Assembly: GCA_002102555.1 (NCBI GenBank)
Contig: MCFL01000014.1
Span: forward strand, 434,001-498,000
Direction: 5' to 3'
DNA length: 64,000 bases
Source of the DNA: Catenaria anguillulae PL171
Taxonomy: Eukaryota > Blastocladiomycota > Blastocladiomycetes > Blastocladiales > Catenariaceae
This document shows positions 36,748-49,268 of this stretch, piece by piece; within the stretch, counting starts at the first letter, position 1; every line of letters begins with the position of its first letter. The notes beneath the pieces are model-generated. The model did no database searches. It was not told the DNA's origin and saw only the letters and a list, made by a program, of their open reading frames with translations. Made by a program: the position numbers and the translations under genes.

Positions 36748-37950
36748 CTACAAGCATGCAGTACGGAATTGCGGATACGGGTTGGCGCTCGGCAGTGTGG
36801 ATGGATGGAGGGACGGCTCGTGCATCTTTGCCGAGAGGAAAACAGACCATGGTGGCATGTGTCGAATCGCGTTTTCTCTGAGCGTCGTGCAAAGCCTATT
36901 CGGTGTTGAAGAGAAAGAGTCGGGTTGCAATGCGGCGCGATCTCGGACGCAATCGAGAGCTCAACGGCGGCACAGGGAAGAAAAGTTGGTGGTAGTTGGC
37001 GCTGGTGCGGGAGGTCGACAGGCTGTGGTGCTCGAGTCGAGCGCAACACGGTAGGCAAGCTGCGAAGCTGCGAGTCCAGGCAGGGCAACACGGCGAAAAA
37101 GAATTGTCGATCGCGGAGAGGGCGTGTAGCAGCGGCAGCTCGGTATGCGGGACGAAGAACTGTCGGCACAACACTGATTGCTCGAGGTTTCAACAAAAGA
37201 ATACGTTGCAGGATACTGGATACAGCTGTTGCTGTCAAGTTCTCGATCTCTTCAAATTCACGACGGCGACAAAAGACGGCGACGACAACAACCTGAGCAG
37301 ATCGACGGCCGTCTCTACCTCTTCCCCGCCTCTGCACCTCGGCTGGAATCTGCAGGCCCTTGCTTTCTTGGCAAATCCTTCTTGGTCTATTGGCGCACTC
37401 TGTGTGGTCCTGTCCTGGCTGTCGTCGGTGTACCTGCGCTGGTATGATGTAGTGTACGATGCTGAGTGGGAACTGCACGCCGAGATTTGGTGGCGTGACG
37501 TCCACAACCGCGCGCTTCTTTTCAGCTTTTGCAGCAAATCATCCCACATGGGATCGCCAAAGGAGCCAGACCTGCTGCGCCTACTGTAGGTAGATAGGTA
37601 TCATACATACCGTACCAGCCGTACATGGAGCTGGTGAAACGGTTGAGTGGGTCTCCAGCAACTTCTGGCCGCGGCCGGAGCAGCCCGAGGAAATCGTACA
37701 TAAGAATATTTTCGAGCCCCAAACACAAACATTCCCAAACCCACTTGCGCCTTGCCGATTTGGGAAAGTGCACCCTTAGCTCCAACAGATGTGCATCGGA
37801 CGACCCACCAGCAGCACATGTAATGCAGAGACGGTATATTTGATACGGATGATCTGAATGATTGACAATTAATAAAGCACAATACAAAACTCTAGTCCAA
37901 GTTGTAAACCCGTCCCTCTACTCTTCTCACCAAGTTTGTGGCATCTCTCA
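36748..37950. other. Upstream region of the kinase gene and 3' flank of the next gene
   Basis: Should contain the missing first exon of the kinase gene (candidate ATG at 36850 on the minus strand). A 267-codon minus-strand frame across 36702-37505 looks compositional (Arg/Ser/Pro-rich) and is not supported as a gene. Confidence 0.45.
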
Positions 37951-40410
37951 TCATCTGCGATACCGACCCTGCTGCATCTGTGCTTGCTGGTTCACCTCAA
38001 TCTCGACCTCCTCTCGATATCTGTGCTGTTGGACCCTCTGCCGCTCGCGATACGCCTCCAACACACGCTGCTGCTCACGCTGCTGGTGCTCAACCGCCGC
38101 CGTGAATGCCCACTCATCCCTTGCCCGGCGCCACCGATCGTCCACGGTATCCTCGTGCTCTGGACGTGGCGAAACGGGTGGGCTCATGCCGACGCTTCGT
38201 GGGTCCGACGATGGGGATAAACTTCGTGCAGCAGCCCATGCTTCACCATGTGCATGAGTTGTTGTTGGCCCGTCGAGCTGTCCACGGGCCGTGGAGGTGG
38301 TGGGTGCGGCCGGGTTGCGGCCGAGAAATTGACGCCCTTGTGACGACGACGAGGAGCCGGCGCCATTGGGGTTGGAGACGGTCGGACCAGACACGGTAGA
38401 TGTGGTTGCCGGTGCCGCAGAGTATGCGAATGCAGTGTATGTGGATCCGGATGCGCGCGCAGCAACATCGTTCGGGTTCCATGAGGGCTCATTCGAGATC
38501 TGGTCGCCATTGCTGATGCCCGATTCCGAGGGCAAGCGCATGGTTGCAATTTGCAGGGCCGGGATGTAGTCGTGCGACGGCCGCCGGTCCGATTGGCCTT
38601 GGTGGTGGTTACTGGGACTGGCCGAGCGCGAGTGTGGCGGGCTTGGATGCAAGTGTGATCCGTATGCGTTTGCATACTCGTGAACGTCACGGTAGCGAGC
38701 TGAATCGAGCACCGTGGGTGATGGGTCGCGCACATGGCTATAGTGCTGCATGTACTGCTGCTGGCGCTGGCTGTTGAGAGCAGATTGCGGAGATAGAATG
38801 TGCGCGTCATGGATCTGACCGGTGGTTAATGGCGGGGTGCGAGATGGGCTGCGAGACGTGGCAATGGGTGACAATGCAAGCGCCGCATGTGAGGGTGGGC
38901 GGATTGCTTTGCGCGATGACGAGCCGTTGGCAGGAGTGCCTGATCGGCTTGTGGGTGGCGACGGCGAGGCATAGCCAGGTGGGAGCGTCGACGGAGGTGA
39001 AGAGCCATACGCCGAAGCGGACCCTGACGAGGATTCCTGCGGAAATCCTGTGCTTGTCGGCGAGAGCAGGCCGGGCAAGTGGGCCGTGGGTGGGCGGTAC
39101 TGCTTGGTGTAAACGGTGATGTTGGATTGCGATACATTGGACCCTTCACTGGTACCGCCGCGCTTGTTGGGAATGGTCACTTCGGTTACCTCGACATCTT
39201 GGACCATGGGATCGGTTTTGGTGAAGAAAACAAACCAATCAATGGTTGTGCAGAAATGTCCGAGTTCGACTACAAAGCCAAGAGGGGATTTGCGCAGGAT
39301 GGTCCGAGCGACGATGGTGATGACAATGTAGTTAAAGTGCAACGTCAGCGACGTCAGATACGGCCACGACATGTCGAGCCAGGAAGATGTTGTCAAGCGG
39401 CGGACATGGATAAATGTGGTTGTCCAAAGACCAGTGGCAACAACTAGATGTATGTGATAAAAAATGCGCATGTACGTGAGTGAGATTTGGATGAGGGCGT
39501 CAAGCAGAGAAACGGGAACACGTACGATAAAAGAAAGCATCGCATCCCATGTGCAAAGCTTGGACCAAAGGCAGCGTCACAGCATTCATGACTTGCCACA
39601 ACATGGATGGCACTGCAGAAACCGCTAGATTTGTTGCCCGTTGCAACTCGGCCATGGTTGCCCGCGGACGAGTGACGAGAAAAGCGTCACCCACGGACTT
39701 GATGCGCACGCCGTTGAGGAAAAAGGCGATAATGACACCAGTTGACACGGCGACCGACATGACACACACACCGAGGATAATGTAGGATAGCAGGGCACTG
39801 CGAGACCGGACAACGAGCTTTGAGATGCGAATCAGCCGGCGCTGCGAAATGTATCCAATGGCGACGGCGAATGCGAGATGGAGAACGAGGGAACGAATGA
39901 GGAAAAGTAGATGAGGCCGTTTGATCCAGTGTTGTCGATGAAAAGAACCATGATGGTATCGAAGAGCGATAATGCCCGGGTGATGCATAGCTGGACGAGT
40001 AAGGGCAGAGGGAGAGTCGTGTGTCAGTCGAGTGGGATTGACCAAAATCACAAGGATGATAACATACTGCGCCAAAAAAGACAATGTCGTCGAAGCGTTC
40101 CAAGGTACGGAAGGTTTGAACGAGCATGGGAATGGACACCAATTGCATGGCGAGGTCGAGGAACAGGTCCCCAAGCGGCCGCGAGGGCTGAATCGGAAAG
40201 GACGCAATCAACGGTGCGCTACATTACACGACAAAAGAAAGTGGACACAAAACTGTTCAGCGTGGGAGGCGACATGTCGTGGTTTGGACGCTCTTGGAGG
40301 TAGTGGACATACCCCAGGAATGTGGACGCCATGGATTCGTATGTCGAATTGAATGGTTGAAGAAGAGATGGGTCAAAGAGTGCTCGAGAAACGGTATCAT
40401 TCCGAGTCAT
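37951..40410 (-). CDS. Multi-pass membrane protein with long disordered tail, unknown family
   Basis: Exons read right to left, 40313-40410, 40068-40218, 39526-39990 and 37951-39443, give 735 residues once one missing base at the A4 run 39903-39906 is allowed. That base restores frame between GLIYF and LIRSLVLHL. About six or seven hydrophobic segments are visible: LFLDLAMQLVSIPMLV, ITRALSLFDTIMVLFI, LVLHLAFAVAIGYI, SYIILGVCVMSVAVSTGVII, DAFFYLVATGLWTTTFI and LTLHFNYIVITIVA. The last ~420 residues are soluble, rich in Ser, Pro, Tyr and Gln, ending in a Gln/Arg/Glu helix. The architecture recalls a seven-helix receptor with a cytosolic tail, but no receptor signature was recognised. The exon chain is supported by phase agreement at every junction. 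Confidence 0.72.
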
Positions 40411-41687
40411 TCGGAGGGAAGTGAAAGAATGTCCGATGTAACGGCGGGGCCAGGTCGTGTGAGACACAGTTCTTCAGCAAGACCAAAAGGACTCGAGGGC
40501 GAATGTGGGAGAGAGGCGGGCGGCCCTCGGCGTCTATTCTATTCTAATGTGGCCCAAAGGGAGGAGGGAGGAAAGTGCTTTGGTCGACTCGATGGGTGGC
40601 GTCAGGAAATCACTGTGACTACCCTTTGCACGAGTATGCGGAGCGGCGGATGCCTGGGGCGGCGAAGAGGTGCCCTGACTGGAGCGAGGGCGGTTGAGAT
40701 GACTGTGGGGTTGGCTTGAGAAACCGGTCCTAGGTATCAGGGATGCATGTGGTTTGAATGTAGCGTTAATGGCAATGGACGAGGTGTGGAGAATGGGAAA
40801 GAATGTGAAAGGAGAGAAAAGGACCAAATTGAAATGGGCAAACATTAATGCGAACCAAGCACCAGCCTCCTTGCATGTGCCACCTGACCGCTGGTGTGGG
40901 TGTGATCAGACCAGTCTATACAAACATGCCCACTCGAGATGGCCACGACCATGGATATGAATGAACAAAGAAGGAATAGGACATGTCCATACCTGAGAAG
41001 ATGGTGGCAATGCCACAGAGTTGTGTTGACTACGTTTCCGGCGACCACGGGTGCAGGCGGGACGAGATGTGATCCCAAAGAGGACGGGCCAAGAGGAAAA
41101 TCGGCCAATGAATGTTGAGGGCACAGGGAAAGAGAGCAGGTCAGTCTGCTGCCACTTCATGCTTTCGGCCTGGTTGCTTCCCGTCCAGCATGCATTCAAT
41201 GGGATCTCACAATGCTTATGTACTCAGAGTCCACATACTGCTGCTGATTGGATTGGAGCCAAGTCCGCATTTGTTCTTAGCCCTGTCGACTCTCGCGAAA
41301 CCTTACCCCGGACAGGAGTTGGAAGTTTGGAACGGAGCATCATGAAATGCTTGCGAAAATGTGGCAATGGCCGTGGTTGTGTTTGGTCGGTACATATACT
41401 TGTCAGCGGCTCGGCCCATCCTCATTTCTGGGCAGCACCTATTTCGATACAGACAAACAAATCGACCCCCAGCCAAGCCGCTCCAGGTTAGCGTTACACA
41501 TGTCCATATGGCACCACTTTGAACGGCTGCGATGAGGTATACACATCCATGTGCCGGTCATTGTCAAGGCAGAGAATGTATACATGTCAGCAACGAGCTT
41601 TCAAGCGAAATGCCCGCCCGTGGCTCGAGAAGCAAGACTGATTGACACTACCATCGAAATCCTCCCGGGAACATACTCTGTACCACC
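40411..41687. other. Intergenic region
   Basis: Divergent spacer between the multi-pass membrane protein gene and OMA1. Several 80-150-codon frames exist on both strands, none with conserved features. An additional 5' exon of the membrane protein gene cannot be excluded. Confidence 0.45.
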
Positions 41688-43227
41688 ATGAACTCAATGC
41701 TCCGCAACCTTGCGCAACGCCCGCTCGGTCGTTGGCTTTACCAGATCTCTCGCTCATCGCTCGCATCAGGAAATGGAGGAACATCCCTTCCGATCCTGGA
41801 GCCTTAGCCCGCGTCTCCGCCTCGCCACCCACATCCAGCAGTGCTCGACTGTACTCTGTGGGACCTGGTGTTACTCGGAACCTGCATCAGGCCCAACGTA
41901 GTGTGCTTTCAAGTCATCAACAAGTGCGATACTTCAACAATGGGCCGTTTGGGCCACGGTTCCAATCATCAAGTGGCGGGTTTGGCAACAAGCGTCGCTT
42001 CCAGAACTCGCAGCCATTCTACACAGACCGCCGCAACCAAGCGTTTGCTGCCGTTTTTGTTGCTGGCAGCGGCATGTACTATGTGACTCATTTAGAGGTC
42101 GTTCCAATTTCCGGTCGGCGTCGATTCATGGACGTAACGCCTGCCATGGAAACGGCCATGTCACAGCAGGCGTATGCCGAGGTCATGCGTGAATACGCGG
42201 GTCGATTCCTGCCCAGCTACCATCCCACAGTGTTGACCGTCAAAAAGGTTGCACGCCGCATAATCCAAGCGGCCGGTATCGACGAGACTGGTTGGGAATT
42301 CCATGTCATTGATTCCAAGGGTATATGTGATACAGCCACCAAGCGAAACGGTGGCGCTCTGATTTCTGACTTTTTCTTGATTGTGCCTCAGAAATGAACG
42401 CTTTTGTCCTCCCGGGAGGCAAAGTCTTTGTTTTCACCGTATGTGACCCAACCCCCGTGCCATACAGGGCGGAAGGGTAGTTGACTGACTTGGAACCGCT
42501 TCCAGGGTATCCTTCCCGTCTGTCAAAACGAAAATGGCCTTGCTGCAATCCTCGGTCATGAGATCGGTTCGTCGCTGCTATTCGTGGGCTGCAATGCCAT
42601 CCTGGCCTACCACATTCTGTGTTGCGAGTATCGCTCACCGCCCACTCCCACAGCTCATCAAGTAGCACGCCATTCGGCCGAAAAATGTCATTTACCAAGA
42701 TTCTCATGTTTGTATGTTGCCTCACTCCTGTTGCAGCATCCGACTCTCCGATCGCTCATCGCCGCCCAACAACTGTTTTTCCACAGCTTCAAATTCTTGT
42801 GACGGCCGCCTTGGATACATCAGCGTCATTCAGCCGAATCATCACGGAGCTCGGCGTCATGCTTCCCTTCTCCCGCAAGATGGCACGTTCGACGTTCCTG
42901 CCTCACGTTTTGTATTCTTGAATGAACCATTGATTCACATTTCCTTCGTATTCACAGGAAAACGAAGCCGATTCGATTGGATTGCTGCTCATGGCCCAAG
43001 CCTGCTACGATCCCCGTGAAACGGTTGCGCTTTGGCAGCGCATGGAGCAGGCAAGTAAGGGCGGCCCGCCCGAGTTTATGTCAACGCATCCAGCACACAG
43101 CTCGCGGATCACAAAGATTGAGCAGCAGCTGCCTGCTGCGCTGGATCGGCTGAATGCGAGCGATTGCCAGCATGCATCTGGCTTTTTGGTGGATATGTTC
43201 CGCAGTATGCCCATGATCCGGTGGTGA
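41688..43227 (+). CDS. OMA1: Mitochondrial inner-membrane metalloprotease OMA1 (M48)
   Basis: Stress-activated peptidase of the mitochondrial inner membrane. ATG at 41688 gives a presequence, MLRNLAQRPLGRWLYQIS. A missing base between about 41760 and 41810 is needed to reach the main frame (ARLYSVGPGV...AFAAVFVAGSGMYYVTHLEVVP). Exons then follow: to 42320, 42392-42438 (EMNAFVLPGGKVFVFT), 42506-42566 and 42654 onward. The zinc motif is split by an intron: LGHEI | AHQVARHSAE gives HEIAH. A second missing base lies in the A5 run at 42681-42685. The third zinc ligand region LPFSRKM | ENEADSIGLLLMAQACYDP is joined across a 75-nt intron (42883-42957) with a GC donor and AG acceptor. The segment 42712-42840 is not resolved confidently. 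The end RSMPMIRW is unremarkable. The gene is probably functional. Confidence 0.85.
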
Positions 43228-44358
43228 GTTGTCCTTGGTCCTTGTCATCGTTGTGATGCATTGATCCTCTTCCCTTGTGCTGAATTAGCTTGTCAATGCT
43301 GTTTCGACATGCGCTGTGTTTGCGTCATCGCGAGTCAGAACTGTCCGGATAAACGAATGAGAAACCGGCGCTGGCAAGAAGCGGCATGCGGCATGAGAAT
43401 CCGACACCAAGGGTAACTTGAGGGCGTGTGGCAGTTGCATCACGACCATCGGCGTTGAGTCAACGTGGTCGACGAGGGCGGTGCAAACATGCATGCAAGA
43501 GGACCAAGACCAAGATATTTGCATAAAGAACATTTTGCTGTGTCGTGATCTTGCTGTTGTGAATACTGCCGGTTGGCGGTCGGCCGGCAGCAGCTGGGAA
43601 TCAGTATAAACAAGTTAACAGAACGCCAAAGGCAAAGGCAAAAGGGTCGCAGAATGGGATTCGGTTCGATCCACTGAGTTGTGAACGCATCAGTGAACAA
43701 TCCCGACAGTCGGCACATTAATCAGCCTTGGATCGTGTCCCAAACCATCCCGGCCAACGAAGTATACTCTCTGCATTAAGCTCCTCAAGTGTGATCCTCA
43801 ACACTGCGACGGCGCTCTATTTTCCGACCGCCCGTGTCTTTGGTCGCCACGCCCCACCTGACACTTGCCACCGCCCACCCCTGGTCGCCACCGGAAACGA
43901 ACAACGAACGGTCACCAACCCCCCCCCCCCCAACGCATCGGCACTCCACTCAAAAGTGCCCGCACCGACACACCCGGCCTTGATCACTTCTGACTTTTCT
44001 GTCAAAAGCATCGAGAAGTTTCATCCATAACCAGTGTGCCGCAACACTTGCAACGCAGCATAGCCGACTTGTACTTGTCATCACAACAGTTTTCATTGCA
44101 GATTACCACGTGATTCTAATTCATTCCGTTTCGCTCTTCCACATATCTGTCACTCGACCCTACGTATCGTTTGTCGCATCTCGAACACTCAACCGCCAAT
44201 CACGTTAACCACGACCAAACGCTGGGCTATTGACCACATAACACTCCTTCATTTCGGCCTCTCTTACTTGATTACGCCATCAGCGTTGCTTCAAAGCGCT
44301 CGCTTCATTTTTCACACGTCCATCGACTCTCTCGTTTCAGCTCCTTTTCGTTTCCACT
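43228..44358. other. Intergenic region with long pyrimidine-rich leader of the Rap GTPase gene
   Basis: No gene is seen. The right third, before 44359, is C/T-rich as is common in leaders of highly expressed fungal genes. It contains a 13-base poly-C tract at about 43919-43931. Confidence 0.5.
43919..43931. repeat. Poly-C tract
   Basis: About thirteen consecutive C residues; length uncertain given the homopolymer error pattern. Confidence 0.85.
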
Positions 44359-45089
44359 ATGCGGGAGTATAAACTCGTTGTACTTGGAGCTGGTGGTGTC
44401 GGCAAGTCTGCACTGGTTCGTGTCTGCTGCTGCTCTTGCCTGGCTTGAAAGGCTTCCGTCAACCCCCAGCTGACGCGCGATTTTACCATGTGTCCACTTG
44501 TTTGCCTTCTTGTTTAGACTGTTCAATTCGTCCAATCCATCTTTGTCGAAAAGTACGACCCAACAATCGAGGACTCGTACCGGAAACAAGTTGAAGTCGA
44601 CTCGCAGCAATGCATGCTCGAGATTCTCGATACTGCCGGAACCGAACAGTTTACGGCCATGCGCGACCTGTACATGAAGAACGGACAAGGCTTCATTCTC
44701 GTGTACTCGATCACATCTCAAGCAACATTCAACGACCTCAACGAGCTCCGTGACCAAATCATGCGTGTCAAGGACGCTGATAAGGTGCTTTTAACTCTTG
44801 CTGGGTGCATGATGCACGACTTGCTCTTACTTAATCTCTTTTTTTTTGTTCCGACGGTCCCATAGGTACCCATGGTTCTCAGTGGAAACAAGTGCGATCT
44901 CGAGGACGACCGCGTGTCAAGAAGGAGATGGGTCTGCAACTTTCACAGCAATGGGGTTGTTCATTTTTCGAAACATCGGCACGAAAGAAGACCAACGTCG
45001 ACGAGGTCTTTTTTGACCTCGTCCGGCAAATCAACAAGCAGATGCCCGAAAAGCCCGAGCGCAAGAAGAAGAAGTGCCTCATTTTGTAA
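44359..45089 (+). CDS. RSR1: Rap1/Rsr1-type small GTPase
   Basis: Exons 44359-44415, 44518-44784 and 44866-45089 encode 182 residues. P-loop GAGGVGKS lies at 10-17. The effector loop [16 protein letters not shown] matches Rap rather than Ras, and DTAGTEQF has the Thr at position 61 that marks Rap proteins (Ras has Gln). Further motifs are GNKCDLEDD (the NKxD box) and [14 protein letters not shown]. The tail KKKKCLIL is polybasic with a CAAX box ending in Leu, predicting geranylgeranylation and plasma-membrane attachment. One base is missing near 44919, where VSRRRW should read [10 protein letters not shown]. Exon lengths add to 548 nt, one short of a multiple of three, which fits. In yeasts this family (Rsr1/Bud1) sets growth polarity. 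The first intron donor is GTTCGT. Confidence 0.93.
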
Positions 45090-46225
45090 ATTGGACCTGC
45101 TTTTCGTTGTCTGCAACGCACTTCGGCCATCCGTGTGCGAGGCGTGGGTTTTCGTCGCTCGCCATGCGTCGGTCCTTCTTGTCCGCGATTGACCACACAT
45201 TCAGCCCGACGTGTTTCCTCCCCATTCCAGTGCATTTTTCGTCGTTTCCTCATTGTTGACCATCGCGGATCTCGTGCGCACAACCTTCTCTTCGCCAAGC
45301 CCCTCCTTCCCGTCTCTCCCATCATACACTGTGCCCTTTCTGACGGTGGTCATTCTTCCTCAATTGCCCCCTCTTTGATGGTTTTCGTGTTCCTTGATTT
45401 ATTTTTGTTTTGCCCGCTGTTGGATTGTTTCTCCCAGCCATATTTACCCTTGTGCCATTTGTTCTCATTCTTGTTTGTCCTCGTCTCTTCCTCGGCCGCC
45501 CTTGCTTTAATTCAGTTTCCTTTGGTGGTCGACCCCCTGCTTGTGCTTCCCCAGTCCATTGTTGTAGCGTTTCTTGTCTTCCTTCTCTCGTCTGCATTCA
45601 ATCCTTGTTCGTTTGACAACATGATCAGTCGATTTTAATGGGAAGAAGTTGCCGCTAGTCGCCCCACCGTCCCACTTGGCTTTTCTCTCCTCTCTCTCCC
45701 ACAGTCGCGCCGAGCAGCAACCGTTTGTTTGCTGTCACATGCCCTGCCACCACATCGCATCAGGCTGCGGCAACTGGTTTATGTATGAATCCGTCCACAT
45801 GAATGGTTCTTGTCTTTGTTGCCCGTCCATTTCATGTTCCGCTGGCAGCCGTGCGTCGGGGGCTGGCCGACGGCGTCAAGGATCCTGTCGAGACCTTGGC
45901 GCGTGGTCTGCGAGCATTGGAAAGCAGGCGATCGACGAGTTGCCAAGTGCAGCCACGCCACAGTCGACATGTGTGATTGGAAACATTCACCAAAGACCTA
46001 TGTCCACTCGGAGTCTTGAGCTACGAAACTTTGAGCATTTCGCCGGCAGAGATTGATTTTTTGACAAGCTTGGTTCATTGTGCCCACCTTCGGCCGCCGC
46101 CAGCCCGCTCTGTGATCGCCCATCAGCCAATTGTCGACAACCAACCCCCTCAACTTCGCGTTTCCACTCGTCGACGAGTCAGCCTGCTTCCAAACAATCA
46201 ATCGACAAGCGAAGAGACCGGCAAC
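45090..46225. other. Intergenic region
   Basis: Very T/C-rich 3' flank of the GTPase gene followed by the leader of the Sec1 gene. A 167-codon Leu/Phe/Ser-rich plus-strand frame (45135-45638) follows base composition and is not supported. Confidence 0.5.
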
Positions 46226-48807
46226 ATGTCTGCAACAACAGGCTTTTCACTCAAGGAACTGACCAAGCGTCGTATGTATACCCTTTGTTTGCGCGCAGGA
46301 TTTGGCCATGGAATGGTGACCGATTGACATCCAATGTAGGCTTGATTTCCGACATGGTCCGCTATGTCCAGCCGGCAGGCAAGTGGAAGATCATGATTGT
46401 GGATCCTATTTCCATGAAGCTACTGAACCATTCGCTCAAAATGTTTGACATTCTGGACGAAAATGTGACGCGTACGCACCAACCGCGATTTCTGGTTCCC
46501 ATTTGCGCTTTCTGACATTAGTGCGTGGCGTACCTGTGTACAGTCGTCGAGATGATTACCAAGAGGCGCCAGCCGTACCCAAACCTCGAAGCAATCTACT
46601 TCTTGTCGCCCACACCCGAGGCGATCCAACACTTTATCATTGACTTTTGTCCTGGTGGCGGCAAGAAGCCGCTGTATGCGTCGGCGCATCTGTTCTTTGT
46701 TGGAGGTACTGGGGCTTATTTTCAATTGCGCTTGGGCAAGTGTAGCAGCGAAATGCTCACATCCTATGCCGTACAGTGTTGCCCGACCAGCTCATGGACC
46801 GCATCACGCAATCTGGTGCTGCACGCTACATCAAAAACCTTAAGGAGCTCTATGTCGACTTTTTGCCCCTTGAACAGCGCGTCTTCAGCTTGGATTCGCC
46901 AGCATCCTTCTTCCGCCTGTTCTCGCCCGAGGCCGGCGGCCTGCCCGCGCAATCGGCCGAAATGGGCGTTATGGCACAACGCCTCACGTCCTTGCTCGTC
47001 ACGCTGGGCGATTTCCCTACGTCCGGTACTACAAACCCTCAGATCCAGACAACACGCGCAGTGCCCGATTTGCAAACATGCTGCTCGCTGCGCTCGAGCA
47101 CCATTCCAAGATCGACTCTGGGTTCCCGCCAGGCGACACTAACAAGAGCACGCTCATCATCGTGGACCGGTCCATGGACATGAACGCGCCGCTTTTGCAC
47201 GAGTTTACGTACCAAGCCATGGCGTATGACTTGCTGCCCATGGACGACGGCAAGTACCTGTACGCATTCAAGAATGCCGACGGAACGGATGCCGAGAAGG
47301 AGGTGCCGTTGGACGACAACGATGTGCTGTGGGTGCAGCTGAGGCACAAGCACATTGCCGAGACGACACAGACGATTTTGGCGCAGTTTAACAAGTTCTT
47401 GTCCGAGAATAAGGCGGCAAATGCTGCCATGGGCGGTAGCGGGTTCGTGCACAATTTACCACCCGGAATGGTTCTAGCGTGGGTTTTATCATTGATCCCC
47501 ACATCTTCCCGCATCTGTTGCCAGTCAAGGACCCAACCTCAAGGACCTCAAGGATACGCTAGCTGCCATGCCTCAGTTCCAAGAAATGAAGCAAAAGGTT
47601 TGCTCACCTTTTGTCATTATCCACCTCATCCCGCCTGATCCATTCTCACTTTTACTTTCCCTCCCGTTTGCAGTATTCGATCCACATCAACTTGGCGCAA
47701 GAGTGCATGACCATGTTTGAGCGCAAGAAGCTCAACGAAACCGCCATGATCGAGCAAAATCTTGCATGCAACGAGCTGCCCGACGGCGGCAAGCCAAAGA
47801 ACATTGTGTCCGACTTGGTCCCGATTTTGGATGACCCGGCGCTGACGTGTGTTCATTCTGGTGCCTGATAGGCCCATCGCACTCACTGACAGACTCCACT
47901 TGCGTTACCTTGTGTGTAGCCCGTACGACAAGGCTCGCTTGCTCATGCTGTTTATCATTCACAAGGAGGGTGTACAAGACGACGACCGGCGCAAGTTGCT
48001 CGAGCACGCCAATATTGGGCTCGACTTGTCCGAGAGCATCACTAACATGGCCTTGCTTGGAGTCAAACTCAGTCGGGCACGCTTTGTTTTCCTTTATTCG
48101 CATCTCGCTCTGACCCGTGCACTGACTTTTCATTTGCTCAACCAGGATGGCAAGAAGGAAAAGAGAGCCAAAAAGGACACCAAGAAGAAGGCTGGTGCCG
48201 ACGACGACGGGAGCTACGAGCTGTCGCGCTACCAAACCATGGTCAAGACTGTGCTCGAAGACCAAGTCGCTGGCACGCTCGACCAATCGGAATTCCCATA
48301 CCTGGGCCCTGCGCCCTCGGCCAGCGACGCGTCGGCAAAGTCTGGCGGCACGTCGTTGCGGTCGACCAAGCCCAGCTGGCAAAACAAGAAGGGCGCCGCG
48401 GGCGCCAACGATGGCGGAGCCGCGGCATCGGCGGCCGCGCCAAAGGGCGGGCGCATCATCTTGTTTGTACTGGGCGGCATGACGTATTCCGAGATTCGCG
48501 CGCGTACGAAATCACGGCGCAGTCGGGCAAGGAGGTGTTGATTGGATCGACGCATGTCATGACGCCAAACAAGGTGGTGGATGACTTGAAGAACTTGCGG
48601 GATCCGTCCCAATTTGTCAAGTACAATCCGACGTTTGGATATGGCGAGGGGCCAAAGCCATTGCCCGAGCCCACCGACAAGGAGAGGAAAAAGATGGCGG
48701 ATCAGGAGGCAAAGGGCGGCGCCGCAGGCAGCAGTGCGCAGCAGAGTCAGGCGCAGGCGGCCGAGGGGGGTGACAAGAAGAAGAAGAAGCTGTTTGGTAT
48801 CTTTTGA
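46226..48807 (+). CDS. SEC1: Sec1/Munc18 (SM) family protein
   Basis: Syntaxin-binding regulator of exocytic membrane fusion. Exons 46226-46271, 46340-46471, 46544-46705, 46777-47442, 47525-47597, 47674-47846 and 47920-48807, with a further possible in-frame intron near 48060-48147. Family features are KWKIMIVDPISMKLLNHSLK, VEMITKRRQPYPNLEAIYFL, YASAHLFF, ARYIKNLKELYVDFLPLEQR, LIIVDRSMDMNAPLLHEFTY, DVLWVQLRHKHIAE, YDKARLLMLFIIHKEG and GRIILFVLGGMTYSEIR. Two bases are missing: in the C3 run at 47015-47017 (FP | YVRYYKPSDPDN) and at about 48500 (EIRA | AYEITAQSGKEVLIG). The tail is Lys-rich, ending KKKKKLFGIF. Whether it is the plasma-membrane Sec1 or another SM member is not certain; length and the DRSMD..APLLHEFTYQAM block favour Sec1/Munc18. 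Confidence 0.92.
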
Positions 48808-49268
48808 TCGCTGAGCAGAGGCGGACGTGGGATGTGGCAGCAACGGGTTGATTGGCGTTCGACGCTTTTCCTGCAGTACTTTTGACATCCCTTTTCCAAT
48901 TGTTCGCACCGATATACATCTCGACTTCTTGATTTGCTAACAACAATTGAAAGACACGCCCAGTATAGTATTGTGAGGGAAGCAACTGACCTCAGGGATC
49001 ACACCAGAAAACAAAAAGGAAGAAAAAAAGCCGAGCGCCAATCGAGTCAATAGGAATTAGGATCACTCAGGCGAGATCCGCAGAGGATGAAAGGAGAAAT
49101 CGAAACAAAGGGCATCACACAGTCGATGGCAGAAATGGTAAGTATGAACAGGTGAGTCAGGGAATGAAAGCATGACAAATGTACAACTCGACAAACGACT
49201 AGAGACACCTATGTACAACAAGAGTCACCCACGGCGTGCGGGAACACATTCAATGCCGATACGAGCGA
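48808..49268. other. Intergenic region
   Basis: Convergent spacer between the Sec1 gene and the minus-strand secreted protein gene. Nothing else is visible. Confidence 0.5.

Noticed and set aside
36748-36778. A 31-nt intron joining ATG at 36850 to the kinase gene
   Set aside because: Too short compared with the other introns. The first coding exon of the kinase is left unresolved.
45135-45638. 167-codon hydrophobic frame after the Rap GTPase gene
   Set aside because: It lies in T/C-rich 3' flank and its Leu/Phe/Ser content follows base composition. No conserved feature is visible.
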